Shown: positions 26,532 through 35,463 of the stretch, piece after piece | Position numbering within the stretch: the first letter of the stretch is position 1 | How the letters are laid out: every line of letters begins with the position of its first letter | Source of the DNA: Mycolicibacterium bacteremicum | GTDB taxonomy: Bacteria > Actinomycetota > Actinomycetes > Mycobacteriales > Mycobacteriaceae | Assembly: GCF_943913955.1 (NCBI RefSeq) | Contig: NZ_CALUAE010000018.1 | Span: 26,131 to 90,130, forward strand | Length of the DNA: 64,000 nt | Direction: 5' to 3' | Translations under genes and position numbers: made by a program | Notes under the pieces: generated by a model | What the model saw: the letters and a program-made list of their open reading frames with translations, nothing else | Told to the model about the DNA's origin: nothing | Database searches by the model: none

Positions 26532-26977
26532 TGACCGACGATCTGGAAGCAATCCGTCAGCTCAAGGCCCGGTACTGCCGGTTCCTCGACACCAAGGACT
26601 ACGAGGCGTGGAAGCGGCTGTTCGCCGAGGACGTGGTGGTGAAGTTGGACATGGCCATCTCCTCCGGTGGCGCCGACGGCCAGACCGCTCCGCCGCTGCG
26701 CGGTCTCGACGAGTTCGTGCCCGTGGTGCTCGGCGGGGTCGAACACGCGCAGACCAAACACCATGTGCACACGCCCGAGATCACGCTGACCTCCGACACC
26801 ACCGCATCCGCCATCTGGGCGATGGAGGACCTGCTGCTCTTCGCCGACGGCGGCGAACTGTTCGGTGCCGGGCACTACCACGAGACGTACGAGAAACGTG
26901 GTGGAGACTGGGTGATCACCAGCCTGCATCTGACGCGCACCATCCTGCGGTTCACCCAGGCCGGCGATACCCGGTGA
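26531..26977 (+). CDS. SnoaL-like / NTF2-fold protein
   Basis: 148 residues. The first helix, IRQLKARYCRFLDTKDYEAW, and the strand HHVHTPEITLTSDTTASAIW are typical of SnoaL_4 proteins, a cone-shaped fold used by isomerases, dehydratases and cyclases. It is coupled to the SDR before it and lies 10 nt before the flavin monooxygenase, so it probably works on a ketone intermediate, for example as an isomerase. No catalytic residue can be assigned with confidence. Confidence 0.8.
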   Translation: MTDDLEAIRQLKARYCRFLDTKDYEAWKRLFAEDVVVKLDMAISSGGADGQTAPPLRGLDEFVPVVLGGVEHAQTKHHVHTPEITLTSDTTASAIWAMEDLLLFADGGELFGAGHYHETYEKRGGDWVITSLHLTRTILRFTQAGDTR

Positions 26978-26987
26978 CGATGCGGGT

Positions 26988-28592
26988 ATGACCGACCTGG
27001 ACGTCGCCGTCATCGGAGCCGGCTTCTCCGGTCTGTATGCGCTGCACAGACTTCGGGACGCCGGACTGCGGGTCACGGTGCTGGAGAAGGCAGCTGCCGT
27101 CGGCGGCACCTGGCTGGTCAACCGCTACCCGGGCGCGCGCTGCGATATCGAGAGCGTCGAATACTCCTACAGCTTCTCGCCCGAGATCGAGCAGGAATGG
27201 GTGTGGACGGAGTCGATGCCCGCCCAGCCGGAGATCGAGGCGTACCTGAATTTCGTGGCCGACCGGCTGGACCTGCGCCGCGACATCCTGTTCGGTGCCG
27301 AGGTCACCGCGATGACGTATGAGTCCGACGCGGCGCGCTGGCGGATCGAGGCGAGCACCGGCACCTACACCGCACAATTCGTCGTCGCGGCGTCGGGCAT
27401 CCTGTCGGTCCCGGTGGAGCCCGACATCCCGGGCCGGGACGCCTTCACCGGTGTATCGCTGTACACCAATCGCTGGCCCGACGGGGTCGAGCTGGCCGGT
27501 AAGCGGGTCGGCGTCATCGGTACCGGCTCGACCGGGGTGCAGCTCATTCCGGTCATCGCGCGCGACGTCGCACAGTTGCACGTCTTCCAGCGCTCGGCGG
27601 CGTTCACCCTGCCATGGACCGTGCATGCCTACGCCGACGGTGAATTCGAGTCGCTACAGGCGGATTACGGTGCCATCCGCGCGGCCCAGCGTGCCCACCC
27701 GGTCGGGGCGGCCCGGTTGTCGGCGTTCTCGGTGCTGCTCGACATGTTGACCAGCCCGCCGATCAAGACTGCCACCCGCGCAGAGCAATTGCGCGCGATC
27801 GAGGAACGCGGCGTACTGGGCGCCCTGAACTGGGGTGACGTCTTTTTCGACATCGAGGCCAACCGGATGGCCACCGCGCTCTACGGGGAGGCCATCGCCC
27901 GGATCGTCACCGATCCCGAGACGGCAGCGGCGCTGGTGCCCACCCATCCGTTCGCGTGCAAACGCCCGATCATCGACCAGGGTTACTTCGAGACCTTCAA
28001 CCGGGACAACGTCACGCTGGTCGACCTGCGCACCGGGCCCATCACGGCCATCACCGGAACGGGGATCTCCACCACCCGGGGCGATGTCGACCTCGACGTC
28101 ATCATCTACGCCACCGGATTCGACGCCATGACCGGCGCACTGAGCCGGATGAAGGTGCGCGGCGCCACCGGCCGGCTGCTCGGTGACTACTGGTCCGACG
28201 AGGGTCCACTGTCCTATCTCGGGTTGGCGGTCGCGGGTTTTCCCAATCTGTTCACCGTGCAGGGGCCGGGCAGCCCGTCGGCGGCCACCAACTTCGTCGC
28301 CGCCATGGAACAGCACATCGAGTGGATCGCGAACTGCATCGACCACGTGCGCGCGCAGGGATACCGGTCCATCGAGGCCCGCGATGATGCGCAACGCGAG
28401 TGGATCGAGCACGCCACCTCGTTGGTCGCGCCGACCGTGCTGACCCACCCGACCTGCAACTCCTGGTACAACGGGGCGAACGTACCCGGCAAGAAACGGA
28501 TGTACATGGGCTATACCGCGGGCATCCCGGAATACCGGCGGCGCTGCGATGAGATCGCCGCACACGGTTATGCGGGGTTCACCCTTGCGTAG
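26988..28592 (+). CDS. flavin-containing monooxygenase, Baeyer-Villiger-like
   Basis: 534 residues. It has an N-terminal FAD site (VAVIGAGFSGLYALHRL), an EKAAAVGGTWLVNRYPGARCD block and a second nucleotide site for NADPH (VGVIGTGSTGVQLIP). The fingerprint before the second site reads FTGVSLYTNRWP, where Baeyer-Villiger enzymes normally carry His (FxGxxxHxxxWP) and this protein has Tyr. With a following alpha/beta hydrolase it forms a ketone-to-ester-to-acid/alcohol pair. Oxygenation is inferred; the Tyr may alter or weaken it. Confidence 0.9.
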   Translation: MTDLDVAVIGAGFSGLYALHRLRDAGLRVTVLEKAAAVGGTWLVNRYPGARCDIESVEYSYSFSPEIEQEWVWTESMPAQPEIEAYLNFVADRLDLRRDILFGAEVTAMTYESDAARWRIEASTGTYTAQFVVAASGILSVPVEPDIPGRDAFTGVSLYTNRWPDGVELAGKRVGVIGTGSTGVQLIPVIARDVAQLHVFQRSAAFTLPWTVHAYADGEFESLQADYGAIRAAQRAHPVGAARLSAFSVLLDMLTSPPIKTATRAEQLRAIEERGVLGALNWGDVFFDIEANRMATALYGEAIARIVTDPETAAALVPTHPFACKRPIIDQGYFETFNRDNVTLVDLRTGPITAITGTGISTTRGDVDLDVIIYATGFDAMTGALSRMKVRGATGRLLGDYWSDEGPLSYLGLAVAGFPNLFTVQGPGSPSAATNFVAAMEQHIEWIANCIDHVRAQGYRSIEARDDAQREWIEHATSLVAPTVLTHPTCNSWYNGANVPGKKRMYMGYTAGIPEYRRRCDEIAAHGYAGFTLA

Positions 28593-29670
28593 GGCCACCC
28601 AGATCGCCTGGGAGCTCTCCGGTGTGCTGCCGCGCTCGGTGGGCGCGTTACACGCATCCGGGGACTGGCGGCGTTTCACCCCGACCGGGTGGCGCCAGCT
28701 CGGTGAGGTCGCCCTCGACGAGCTGGTGGTCACCGGGATGACTTTGACCGGCCCGCCGCCGCAGCTGCCGCGACCCGTGGCCTGCTACGCCGATGCCGCC
28801 GCCGAACTCGGGTCGCTGACCCTGGCGGGTGCACACCACGATCCGCCACCGCTGCAGGTCGGCGCGCTGCAGCCGCGCAGTTTCGGCGCGCTGCGGTTCG
28901 AGGAGCTGAGCTATCAGCACGAGCCGGTGCTACCACCATCGCTGCTCGCCGATGGCCACGGTGGACCGGCGACGGCGCGGGCTCGGCTTCACCGCACCGG
29001 ACCCGACCGGCCGTGGGTGGTCTGGATTCACGGGGCCGGTCAGGGTGACCCGATGGATATGATGGTGGCCCGGGTGCGCAGACTCGGTGCGCTCGGCTTC
29101 AACGTGGCATTGCCGGTGCAACCGGGCCACGGCGTGCGCCGACGGGAATGGCCCGAATATCCGGCCCGCGATCCGCTGGCCAATGTCGCGGGCACCATGC
29201 GGGTGGTGTCCGAGGTGCGCGCGCTGATCCGTTGGCTGGCAGCCGAATCCGGTCCGGTCGCCGTCGGTGGACTCTCCCTGGGCAGCGCGGTCGCCGCCCT
29301 CGTGGCCCATCTGGAATCTGCCGTCGGTGCCGTCGCGTTGTACACGCCGATTCTCGGACTCAACGCGATGATCGGGCTGCACCTCGGTCGCTGGGGCGCG
29401 CCGGGGCGGGAGGCGGCCACCCAACTGCAGTCGGACACGGTCGGGGCACTGACCTCGGTGATCGATCCGCTGGCCACCACGCCACGCACCGGACGCCGCT
29501 TGATCGTCGGCGCCTGGCATGACCAGATGGCCATGCGCAGTTCGGCGTTGGCGATGCACGAACGGTGGGGTGGCGAGTTGTACTGGCACGACGGCAGCCA
29601 TGTCGGACACCTGTTCGCCGGCGGCGTGCAGGCGACAACCGAACGGTTCCTGCGCGGTCAGCTGCCGTAG
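28570..29670 (+). CDS. alpha/beta hydrolase (probable esterase)
   Basis: About 366 residues from the ATG at 28570, overlapping the monooxygenase by 23 nt. A TTG at 28585 is also possible. The C-terminal two thirds is an alpha/beta hydrolase: oxyanion strand VVWIHGAGQGDPMD, nucleophile elbow GGLSLGSAV and the catalytic His in GSHVGHLF. The first 130 residues match nothing I recognise. Next to the Baeyer-Villiger-like enzyme it would cleave the ester or lactone product. Its last 13 nt overlap the convergent TetR gene. Confidence 0.86.
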   Translation: MRGSPLRRATQIAWELSGVLPRSVGALHASGDWRRFTPTGWRQLGEVALDELVVTGMTLTGPPPQLPRPVACYADAAAELGSLTLAGAHHDPPPLQVGALQPRSFGALRFEELSYQHEPVLPPSLLADGHGGPATARARLHRTGPDRPWVVWIHGAGQGDPMDMMVARVRRLGALGFNVALPVQPGHGVRRREWPEYPARDPLANVAGTMRVVSEVRALIRWLAAESGPVAVGGLSLGSAVAALVAHLESAVGAVALYTPILGLNAMIGLHLGRWGAPGREAATQLQSDTVGALTSVIDPLATTPRTGRRLIVGAWHDQMAMRSSALAMHERWGGELYWHDGSHVGHLFAGGVQATTERFLRGQLP

Positions 29671-30257
29671 GTTGCCACGATCCGTTCTCGGACACAGTCG
29701 ATCTCGTGGGCGAGGTCGTGGTCCTCGGGCAGTACCACCCACTGGAACGCGATGCCGAAGATGGACCCGGTGATATCGCGGACGGCGGCGTCGCCGTCGA
29801 TATCGGGGCGCAGTGAGCCGTCGGCGATGCCGGTGCGCACCCCGGCGGCCACCTTCTGTGCCGCGGCGCCGAGTTGCTCGCGGACCGCGGTGCGCAGTGG
29901 CGAACTCGTCTTCACCGCCTCGAAGGCCGAGACGAACATGGCTCGGGTGACGGCGGCATCCTCGGCATGTATCTCCTGAACCCGGTCGAAGTGTGCCAGC
30001 ACCTGCTGCAGTCCGCTGGCGGCCGGTTCGGGATCGGGGTTCAGTCGCGCCACGTATACCTGCTGAAACGCTTCCAGGATGGCGTCCTTGCTGCCGTAGC
30101 GGGCGTGCACCATGGCCCGGCTATAGCCGGCCCGTCGGCCGATCTCGGCGGCTGTCGTTGCCTCCCAGCCCTTTTCGACGATGAGCTCGGCGGCAGCCTG
30201 CAGCAATCGGCGCGCGGATTGTTCGACGCGCTCGGGCTGGGTCAGGCGTTGAGCCAC
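29658..30257 (-). CDS. TetR family transcriptional regulator
   Basis: 199 residues from a GTG at 30257 with AAGGG upstream. The helix-turn-helix (TAAEIGRRAGYSRAMVHARYG) is standard, and the ligand domain ends in IFGIAFQWVVLPEDHDL. It is not closely related to the two paralogous TetR proteins upstream. It diverges from the kinase-like gene at 30322 and probably controls the 30322-32797 operon through dyads between them. Its start region sits in the loop of a 9-bp inverted repeat. Confidence 0.88.
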   Translation of the reverse strand: MAQRLTQPERVEQSARRLLQAAAELIVEKGWEATTAAEIGRRAGYSRAMVHARYGSKDAILEAFQQVYVARLNPDPEPAASGLQQVLAHFDRVQEIHAEDAAVTRAMFVSAFEAVKTSSPLRTAVREQLGAAAQKVAAGVRTGIADGSLRPDIDGDAAVRDITGSIFGIAFQWVVLPEDHDLAHEIDCVRERIVATYGS

Positions 30258-30279
30258 CCTTGCATATTAGACGCCTGAC
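30241..30279 (-). promoter_or_regulatory. inverted repeat enclosing the TetR start codon
   Basis: GTCAGGCGT (30241-30249) and ACGCCTGAC (30271-30279) are perfect 9-bp arms. In the TetR mRNA the upstream arm lies in the leader and the downstream arm in codons 3-6; the loop holds the ribosome site and the GTG. It could mask translation initiation or serve as two operator half-sites. Confidence 0.45.
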
Positions 30280-30303
30280 AACTAACTTACTTGTTCAGTG
30301 TCA
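30276..30303. promoter_or_regulatory. dyad between TetR and kinase-like gene, probable operator
   Basis: TGACA at 30276 and TGTCA ending at 30303 flank an inner AAC...GTT pair, giving a 28-bp interrupted dyad midway between divergent starts. Probable binding site for the adjacent TetR regulator. Confidence 0.45.
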
Positions 30304-30321
30304 AATAATTGGAGGTCGACG

Positions 30322-31350
30322 ATGACGTCACCCGCGGTGGCCGCGCCGACCTCCATCGATCAGATCACCGCCTGCTGGCTCGGCAAGGTCCTCGGCGTCG
30401 CGGTGAGTGCGGTCCGCGCCGAGCGCATCGCGCAGGACACCGGATTCTCGGCCAACCTCTACCGGATGCATCTGCGCGGCGACGGTCCCGAGACGGTGAT
30501 CGTCAAGCTGCCCGCCGAGTCGGTGGCCCGCGGCGGTATGGAGATGCTCGGTGGCTACGAACGCGAGGTGCGCTTCTACCGTGACATCGCGGTCGCGGCA
30601 CCGATCGGCACAGCCCGCTGTCACGCCGCCCTGCTGTCCGGTCAGGACTTCGTCCTGGTCCTGGAGGACCTGCGCGACTGGGACAACGCCGACCACCTGG
30701 TTGGACTGACCCTGGACCGAGCCCGTCGCGGCATCGCGGCACTCGCCGGTCTGCATGCGTGGTCCGCGACTGCCGACCCGGCGGTGCTGGGGAACTTCCC
30801 GAGCCTCGACAGCACGCTGACCCGAGACCTGTTCCTGCCCGCGTTCGGGCCGGGCTGGCAGCTCTATCGCGAGCACTCGCCCGTGCCGGTGCCGGCCGGT
30901 GTCGCGCGCTTCGCCGAGCGGTTCGCCGATATCGCCCCGCATGCGCTGACGGTCCTCGGTCAGCCGAACACGTTGCTCCACGGCGACATCCGGGCCGACA
31001 ACATGTTCTTCCGAGGCGACGAGCTGAAGCTGGTCGATTTCCAGTTGAGCGTTCGTGGCGCCGGCGCCGCGGACATCGCATATCTGGTCAGCCAGGGTCT
31101 GCCGACCGAGGTGCGACGCGGCCGGGACGAGGAGTTGGTCCGCGAGTACGTCGCGCTCGTGCCCGACTACCCGTACGAACGCGCCTGGCAGCACTACCGG
31201 CTGGCGACGGCGCTGTTGCTGTACATGCCCGTGGTGGCGCTGCTGACCTGGGATGTCGCCCCGGAGCGATCGCGACGCCTCTGCCTGACCCTGATCGACC
31301 GGGCCGTCGCGGCGATCGATGACGTCGACGCGCTGGGCGCCTTCACATGA
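30322..31350 (+). CDS. aminoglycoside phosphotransferase/choline kinase-fold protein
   Basis: 342 residues from the ATG at 30322, chosen for its GGAGG 6 nt upstream; a GTG at 30298 would overlap the operator. Kinase-fold motifs are LLHGDIRADNMFF (catalytic loop with Asp and Asn) and LVDFQLS (metal-binding Asp). The sequence looks like ecdysteroid-kinase-like proteins (CHKov/DUF1679 group) common in mycobacterial lipid clusters. It may phosphorylate an alcohol such as a steroid or terpenoid. Coupled by ATGA overlap to the SnoaL-like gene. Confidence 0.84.
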   Translation: MTSPAVAAPTSIDQITACWLGKVLGVAVSAVRAERIAQDTGFSANLYRMHLRGDGPETVIVKLPAESVARGGMEMLGGYEREVRFYRDIAVAAPIGTARCHAALLSGQDFVLVLEDLRDWDNADHLVGLTLDRARRGIAALAGLHAWSATADPAVLGNFPSLDSTLTRDLFLPAFGPGWQLYREHSPVPVPAGVARFAERFADIAPHALTVLGQPNTLLHGDIRADNMFFRGDELKLVDFQLSVRGAGAADIAYLVSQGLPTEVRRGRDEELVREYVALVPDYPYERAWQHYRLATALLLYMPVVALLTWDVAPERSRRLCLTLIDRAVAAIDDVDALGAFT

Positions 31351-31718
31351 GGTCAGCGCGGGAGGTGGTCGAGCAGTACAACCTGGTGGTGTGGAACCAG
31401 CGTGACTTCGCGCTGGCCGAGGAATTGTTGGGCGAGCGCGTGATTCGGCACGGGGTCGGGGCGGTCACCGTGCTGAGCCATCGGGAGGCCGTGGACCGGG
31501 TGGTGAATCACTGGGCGATGTTCGAGACGATCCGCTTCGATCTGAACCTGGTGGTCGCCGGTGACGACGGCGAACATGTGGCGATCGTCTATCAGTCGCC
31601 GATGACGCTCAAGGACGGCACCGAGACGACGATCGCCGCCATGGAGATCTTCCGGGTGGTCGGCGGCCGGATCACCGAGGTGTGGAATTGTGGTTACGAG
31701 CAAGGAGTTTGGGCATGA
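31347..31718 (+). CDS. SnoaL-like polyketide-cyclase-fold protein
   Basis: 123 residues, a single NTF2-like domain: REVVEQYNLVVWNQRDFALAE at the N-terminus and ITEVWNCGYEQG at the C-terminus. Start and stop both overlap neighbours by 4 nt, so it is made together with the kinase-like protein and the LLM enzyme. It probably binds or isomerises a hydrophobic intermediate. Specific function unknown. Confidence 0.8.
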   Translation: MRSAREVVEQYNLVVWNQRDFALAEELLGERVIRHGVGAVTVLSHREAVDRVVNHWAMFETIRFDLNLVVAGDDGEHVAIVYQSPMTLKDGTETTIAAMEIFRVVGGRITEVWNCGYEQGVWA

Positions 31719-32797
31719 CGTCCAGCGGGCAGGAGCGACGCGACATGGGGATCGGCACCGAGGTACTCGATGAACTCGGTTTCTACCTGTTGGCCGGCGC
31801 CGGCGGTGAAGGACCCGCCACCCTGATGGACGAGGCCCGGCGTGGGGAGGCGCTCGGGTTCGGTACCGGGTTCATCTCCGAGCGCTGGAACGTCAAGGAG
31901 GCCTCCTCGCTGACCGGTGCCGCCCTGGCCGTCACCGAGCGTATGCAGATCGCGACCGCCGCGACCAATCACAACACCCGGCATCCGCTGATCACCGGGT
32001 CGTGGGCCACGACGATGCACCGGCTCTCGGGCGGGCGGTTCACACTCGGCCTGGGCCGGGGGATCGCCGCCATGTACGGCGCGTTCGGAGTCCCGGCGGT
32101 GACGACCGCCCAGATGGAGGACTTCGCCCAGGTGATGCGCCGGCTGTGGCACGGCGAGCTGATCTTCGATCATGACGGTCCGATCGGGAAATACCAGCTG
32201 CTGTTCCTGGATCCCGATTTCCGCGAGGACATCCGGCTGGCCATCGTCGCGTTCGGGCCACAGACCCTGGCCCTGGGTGGTCGCGAATTCGACGACGTCA
32301 TCCTGCACACCTACTTCACCCCGGAAACGCTGCAGCGCGCGGTGAAAACGGTCAAGGATGCCGCCGAGCAGGCCGGCCGTGATCCGGCGAGCGTGCGGGT
32401 GTGGTCGTGTTTCGCCACCGTCGGCGACCACCTGCCCGAGGAACTGCGGCTGAAGAAGACGGTGGCCCGGCTGGCCACCTATCTGCAAGGCTACGGTGAC
32501 CTGCTGGTCAGCACGAACAAGTGGGATCCCGCTGTGCTGCAACGATTCCGCGATGACGCGATCGTCCAGTCCATCGGCGGCGGTATCGACCACAAGGCCA
32601 CCCGCGAGCAGATCGAGCACATCGCGACACTGATCCCGGACGAGTGGCTGGAACCGTCGGCGACCGGATCGGCCCAGCAGTGCGTGGACCGGGTGCGCAA
32701 GGAGTTCGACTACGGCGCCGATGCGGTGATCATGCACGGTGCGACCCCGGATGAGCTGGAACCGATCGTGGCGGCCTACCGCGCCACCGGCGCGTGA
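31715..32797 (+). CDS. LLM-class (luciferase-like) flavin/F420-dependent oxidoreductase
   Basis: 360 residues from the ATG at 31715 with AAGGAG upstream. It has the bacterial luciferase-like TIM barrel: EARRGEALGFGTGFISERW, TNHNTRHPLITGSWATTMHRLSGG region and RFTLGLGRGIAAMYG. The SGGRFxLGLGRG segment is typical of actinobacterial F420-dependent members. It may reduce or oxidise a ketone or alcohol in the pathway. Cofactor preference (F420 or FMN) is inferred. It ends 47 nt before the convergent carboxyltransferase gene. Confidence 0.88.
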   Translation: MTSSGQERRDMGIGTEVLDELGFYLLAGAGGEGPATLMDEARRGEALGFGTGFISERWNVKEASSLTGAALAVTERMQIATAATNHNTRHPLITGSWATTMHRLSGGRFTLGLGRGIAAMYGAFGVPAVTTAQMEDFAQVMRRLWHGELIFDHDGPIGKYQLLFLDPDFREDIRLAIVAFGPQTLALGGREFDDVILHTYFTPETLQRAVKTVKDAAEQAGRDPASVRVWSCFATVGDHLPEELRLKKTVARLATYLQGYGDLLVSTNKWDPAVLQRFRDDAIVQSIGGGIDHKATREQIEHIATLIPDEWLEPSATGSAQQCVDRVRKEFDYGADAVIMHGATPDELEPIVAAYRATGA

Positions 32798-32844
32798 CGT
32801 GTGGCGTCCTCGTAGGAACCTTCCGACATCGGCTCCACACATCG

Positions 32845-34341
32845 CTAGGGCAAGATGACCGTGCGCTGCACCGGCTCGGCGGCGGCCTGGCGGGCCCGCA
32901 ACCCCCGGCGTAGCGCATCGAGCAACTGATCACGCGTCTCGCGCGGGTCGATCAGTTCGTCGAAGCCCAGATGGTCGGCCGACCGGTACGACGCAGTCAG
33001 CTCGGCATCGCGTAGTTTGGCCGACAGGTCCTCCTCGGCGTGCGATGCCCTGGACAGCGCGGCGGCGCTCATCGCACCCATCGTCGCGCCCGGGAACGCG
33101 AACGTCGCCTCCTGGCCGTCGAAACCCAACAGCGACATCACCATCGATCCGAAACCGTAGGCCTTGCGCAACGTCACGTGCAGCTTCAACGTCGTCGCCG
33201 CGGTCTGCGCCGCGAACATCCGGGCCCCGGCCCGCAGCACGCCCGACTGCTCGGACCGACTGCCCGGCAACATGCCCGGATTGTCGGCCAGGAACACGAT
33301 CGGCAGGTGGAACGAGTCGGCCACCAGGATGAAATGGGCCGCCTTGTCGGCGGCGTCGGCGTCGATCGAGCCGGCCAGCACATTGGGCTGGTTGGCCACC
33401 ACCGCGACCGGATGGCCGCCCAGGTGGGCCAGCGCGCAGATGATGGCCTTGCCGAACTGCGGCTGGATCTCGAACCAGTCGGTGTTGTCGAAGATGATGT
33501 CGAGCACCGAGCGCATGTTGTAGACCCGGCGGTTGTCGCGGGAGATGATGTCGAGCAGCTCCGGGGTGGGCCGCGGTTGCGCGTCGTCGTCAAAGGGCAG
33601 CGGTTCCGGGTAGGACCATGCGCTGGACGGGAAGTAGGACAGGTACCGGCGGATATCGTCGATGACGGCCGCGTCGTCCTCGCCGTGGTTGTGCACCACA
33701 CCGCTGTGCAGGGCGACCTTCGGACCACCGAGATCTTCCTTGCTGATGTCCTCGCCGGTGGACTCGCGCACCACCGGCGGCCCCGCGGTGAAGATGGCGC
33801 CGGCCGAACTCATGATCCGGAAGTCGCTGACCGGTGCCACCAACGCGCCGTGCCCGGCCGACGGTCCCAGGATGGCGGCCACCGTGGGCACCCGGCCCGA
33901 GCACTGCGCCTGGGCGATGAGGTCGGTGGGGGTGCGCCCGTAATGGCTTCCGGTGGGCCGGAACCCGGCGCCCTCCAGGAGCATCACCAGCGGGATCTTG
34001 TCGCGCACAGCGAGTTCGGCGAGTCGGTAGCGTTTGGCGTTACCGGTGGAGCCGATGCTGCCGGCCAGGGTGGTGAAGTCCTCGGCGCCGACCATCACCG
34101 GTGCGCCGTCGATCAGCCCGGAACCGGTGACGATCCCGTCGGCGGCGATGTCACCGCCGGCCAGCATGCCGAACTCGCGGAAGGTCCCGGGGTCCAGCAA
34201 CCGGTCGATGCGGGCGCGGACATCCAGCTTTCCCTTGGCGTGGTGCTTGGCGACGCGCTCGGCCCCGCCCATGGCCAGGGCGTGCCTGCGGCGCCCGTCG
34301 AGGTCGTCGAGGGTGTCGCTCCAGTCGGAGGAGTTCGTCAT
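32845..34341 (-). CDS. acyl-CoA carboxylase carboxyltransferase subunit (AccD-like)
   Basis: 498 residues from the ATG at 34341; upstream in-frame codons cross dyad site D. It has the two crotonase-like halves of carboxyltransferases: N-terminal VMLLEGAGFRPTGSH with GPSAGHGALVAPVSDF, and C-terminal FLADNPGMLPGSRSEQSGVLR with FAFPGATMGAMSA. It would transfer CO2 from carboxybiotin to an acyl-CoA. No biotin carboxylase subunit is encoded nearby, so it must share one or act otherwise, for example as a decarboxylase. It diverges from the LLM gene at 34417. Confidence 0.9.
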   Translation of the reverse strand: MTNSSDWSDTLDDLDGRRRHALAMGGAERVAKHHAKGKLDVRARIDRLLDPGTFREFGMLAGGDIAADGIVTGSGLIDGAPVMVGAEDFTTLAGSIGSTGNAKRYRLAELAVRDKIPLVMLLEGAGFRPTGSHYGRTPTDLIAQAQCSGRVPTVAAILGPSAGHGALVAPVSDFRIMSSAGAIFTAGPPVVRESTGEDISKEDLGGPKVALHSGVVHNHGEDDAAVIDDIRRYLSYFPSSAWSYPEPLPFDDDAQPRPTPELLDIISRDNRRVYNMRSVLDIIFDNTDWFEIQPQFGKAIICALAHLGGHPVAVVANQPNVLAGSIDADAADKAAHFILVADSFHLPIVFLADNPGMLPGSRSEQSGVLRAGARMFAAQTAATTLKLHVTLRKAYGFGSMVMSLLGFDGQEATFAFPGATMGAMSAAALSRASHAEEDLSAKLRDAELTASYRSADHLGFDELIDPRETRDQLLDALRRGLRARQAAAEPVQRTVILP

Positions 34342-34386
34342 GCACCGATCCTGTCTCTTCAGAGCCGCCAGCGGGTACGTTGACCA

Positions 34387-34405
34387 TACTGAATTGCTTA
34401 CTGTA
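34387..34405. promoter_or_regulatory. regional operator dyad (site D)
   Basis: TACTGAATTGCTTACTGTA, matching site C in its left half. It lies 46 bp upstream of the carboxyltransferase start and 12 bp upstream of the LLM gene start at 34417. Confidence 0.65.
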
Positions 34406-34416
34406 GCGTTCCCGGC

Positions 34417-35463
34417 ATGGGTAGTTTCGCCCGGCTGAGCATCGATCGCGGTATCCCGAGCGACCTCAGCGTGGTGCCCGCGCGGGCACGGGAGATCGAA
34501 CAACAGGGGTATGACGGCTGCTGGACGGGCGAGCTGGCGCACGACCCGTTCCTGCCGCTGTTGCTGGCCGCCGAACACACCACCCGGCTGCAGGTCGGCA
34601 CCAGCATCGCGGTGGCGTTCGCCCGCAATCCGATGATCGTGGCCAACCTCGGCTGGGACCTGAATGCCTACGCGCAGGGCCGATTCATCCTCGGACTCGG
34701 CACCCAGGTGCAGGCGCACGTCGAGAAGCGGTTCGGTATGCCGTGGAGTCGTCCGGTGGCGCGGATGCGCGAATTCGTCGCTGCGCTGCAGGCCATCTGG
34801 ACCACCTGGCAGGACGGCACCCGGTTGAGCTTCGAGGGCGAGTTCTACACGCACAAGCTCATGACGCCGATGTTCACCCCGGAGCCGCAACCGCACGGCA
34901 CACCGAAGGTCTTCATCGCCGCCGTGGGCGAGGCGATGACGACGATGACCGGGTCGGTGGCCGACGGGCTGATCGCCCATGCCTTCACCACCCGGCGCTA
35001 CCTCGACGAGGTGACCACGCCGGCGCTGCACATCGGCCTGGCCGAGGTCGGCCGCGCCCGTGCCGAGTTCGAGTTGTCCTGCCCGGTGTTCGTGGTGACG
35101 GGGGAGAACGAGCAGCAGTTCGAGGCCGCCGCGGCGGCCAGCCGTAAACAGCTGGCGTTCTACGGTTCCACCCCCGCCTACCGCAAGGTGCTCGACCTGC
35201 ACGGCTGGGGCGACCTGCACACCGAACTGCACCGGCTGTCGCGGCTCGGCGAGTGGGACACCATGGCCACCCTGGTCGATGACGAGGTGTTGAAAACCTT
35301 CGCTGTGGTCGCTGAATTACCGTCCGTTGCAGACGCTTTGGTGCGTCGGTGCGCAGGGGCCATCGACCGGGTGTTGCCCGGGTTCCCGCCGGGAATGTCG
35401 GAGGAGGCCATCGCCACCGTGCTCGACGATGTTCGCAAGGCGCCGGTGGGGAGCGCTCGATGA
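34417..35463 (+). CDS. LLM-class F420-dependent oxidoreductase
   Basis: 348 residues. Family features are EIEQQGYDGCWTGELAHDPF, TSIAVAFARNPMIVANLGWDLN and GRFILGLGTQVQAHVEKRFGM, a subgroup of mycobacterial LLM enzymes with the RNP segment. It is distinct from the LLM protein at 31715. The start is very close to dyad site D, so its transcript may be almost leaderless. Its stop overlaps the SDR start (ATGA), which suggests alternating redox steps on one substrate. Confidence 0.89.
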   Translation: MGSFARLSIDRGIPSDLSVVPARAREIEQQGYDGCWTGELAHDPFLPLLLAAEHTTRLQVGTSIAVAFARNPMIVANLGWDLNAYAQGRFILGLGTQVQAHVEKRFGMPWSRPVARMREFVAALQAIWTTWQDGTRLSFEGEFYTHKLMTPMFTPEPQPHGTPKVFIAAVGEAMTTMTGSVADGLIAHAFTTRRYLDEVTTPALHIGLAEVGRARAEFELSCPVFVVTGENEQQFEAAAAASRKQLAFYGSTPAYRKVLDLHGWGDLHTELHRLSRLGEWDTMATLVDDEVLKTFAVVAELPSVADALVRRCAGAIDRVLPGFPPGMSEEAIATVLDDVRKAPVGSAR

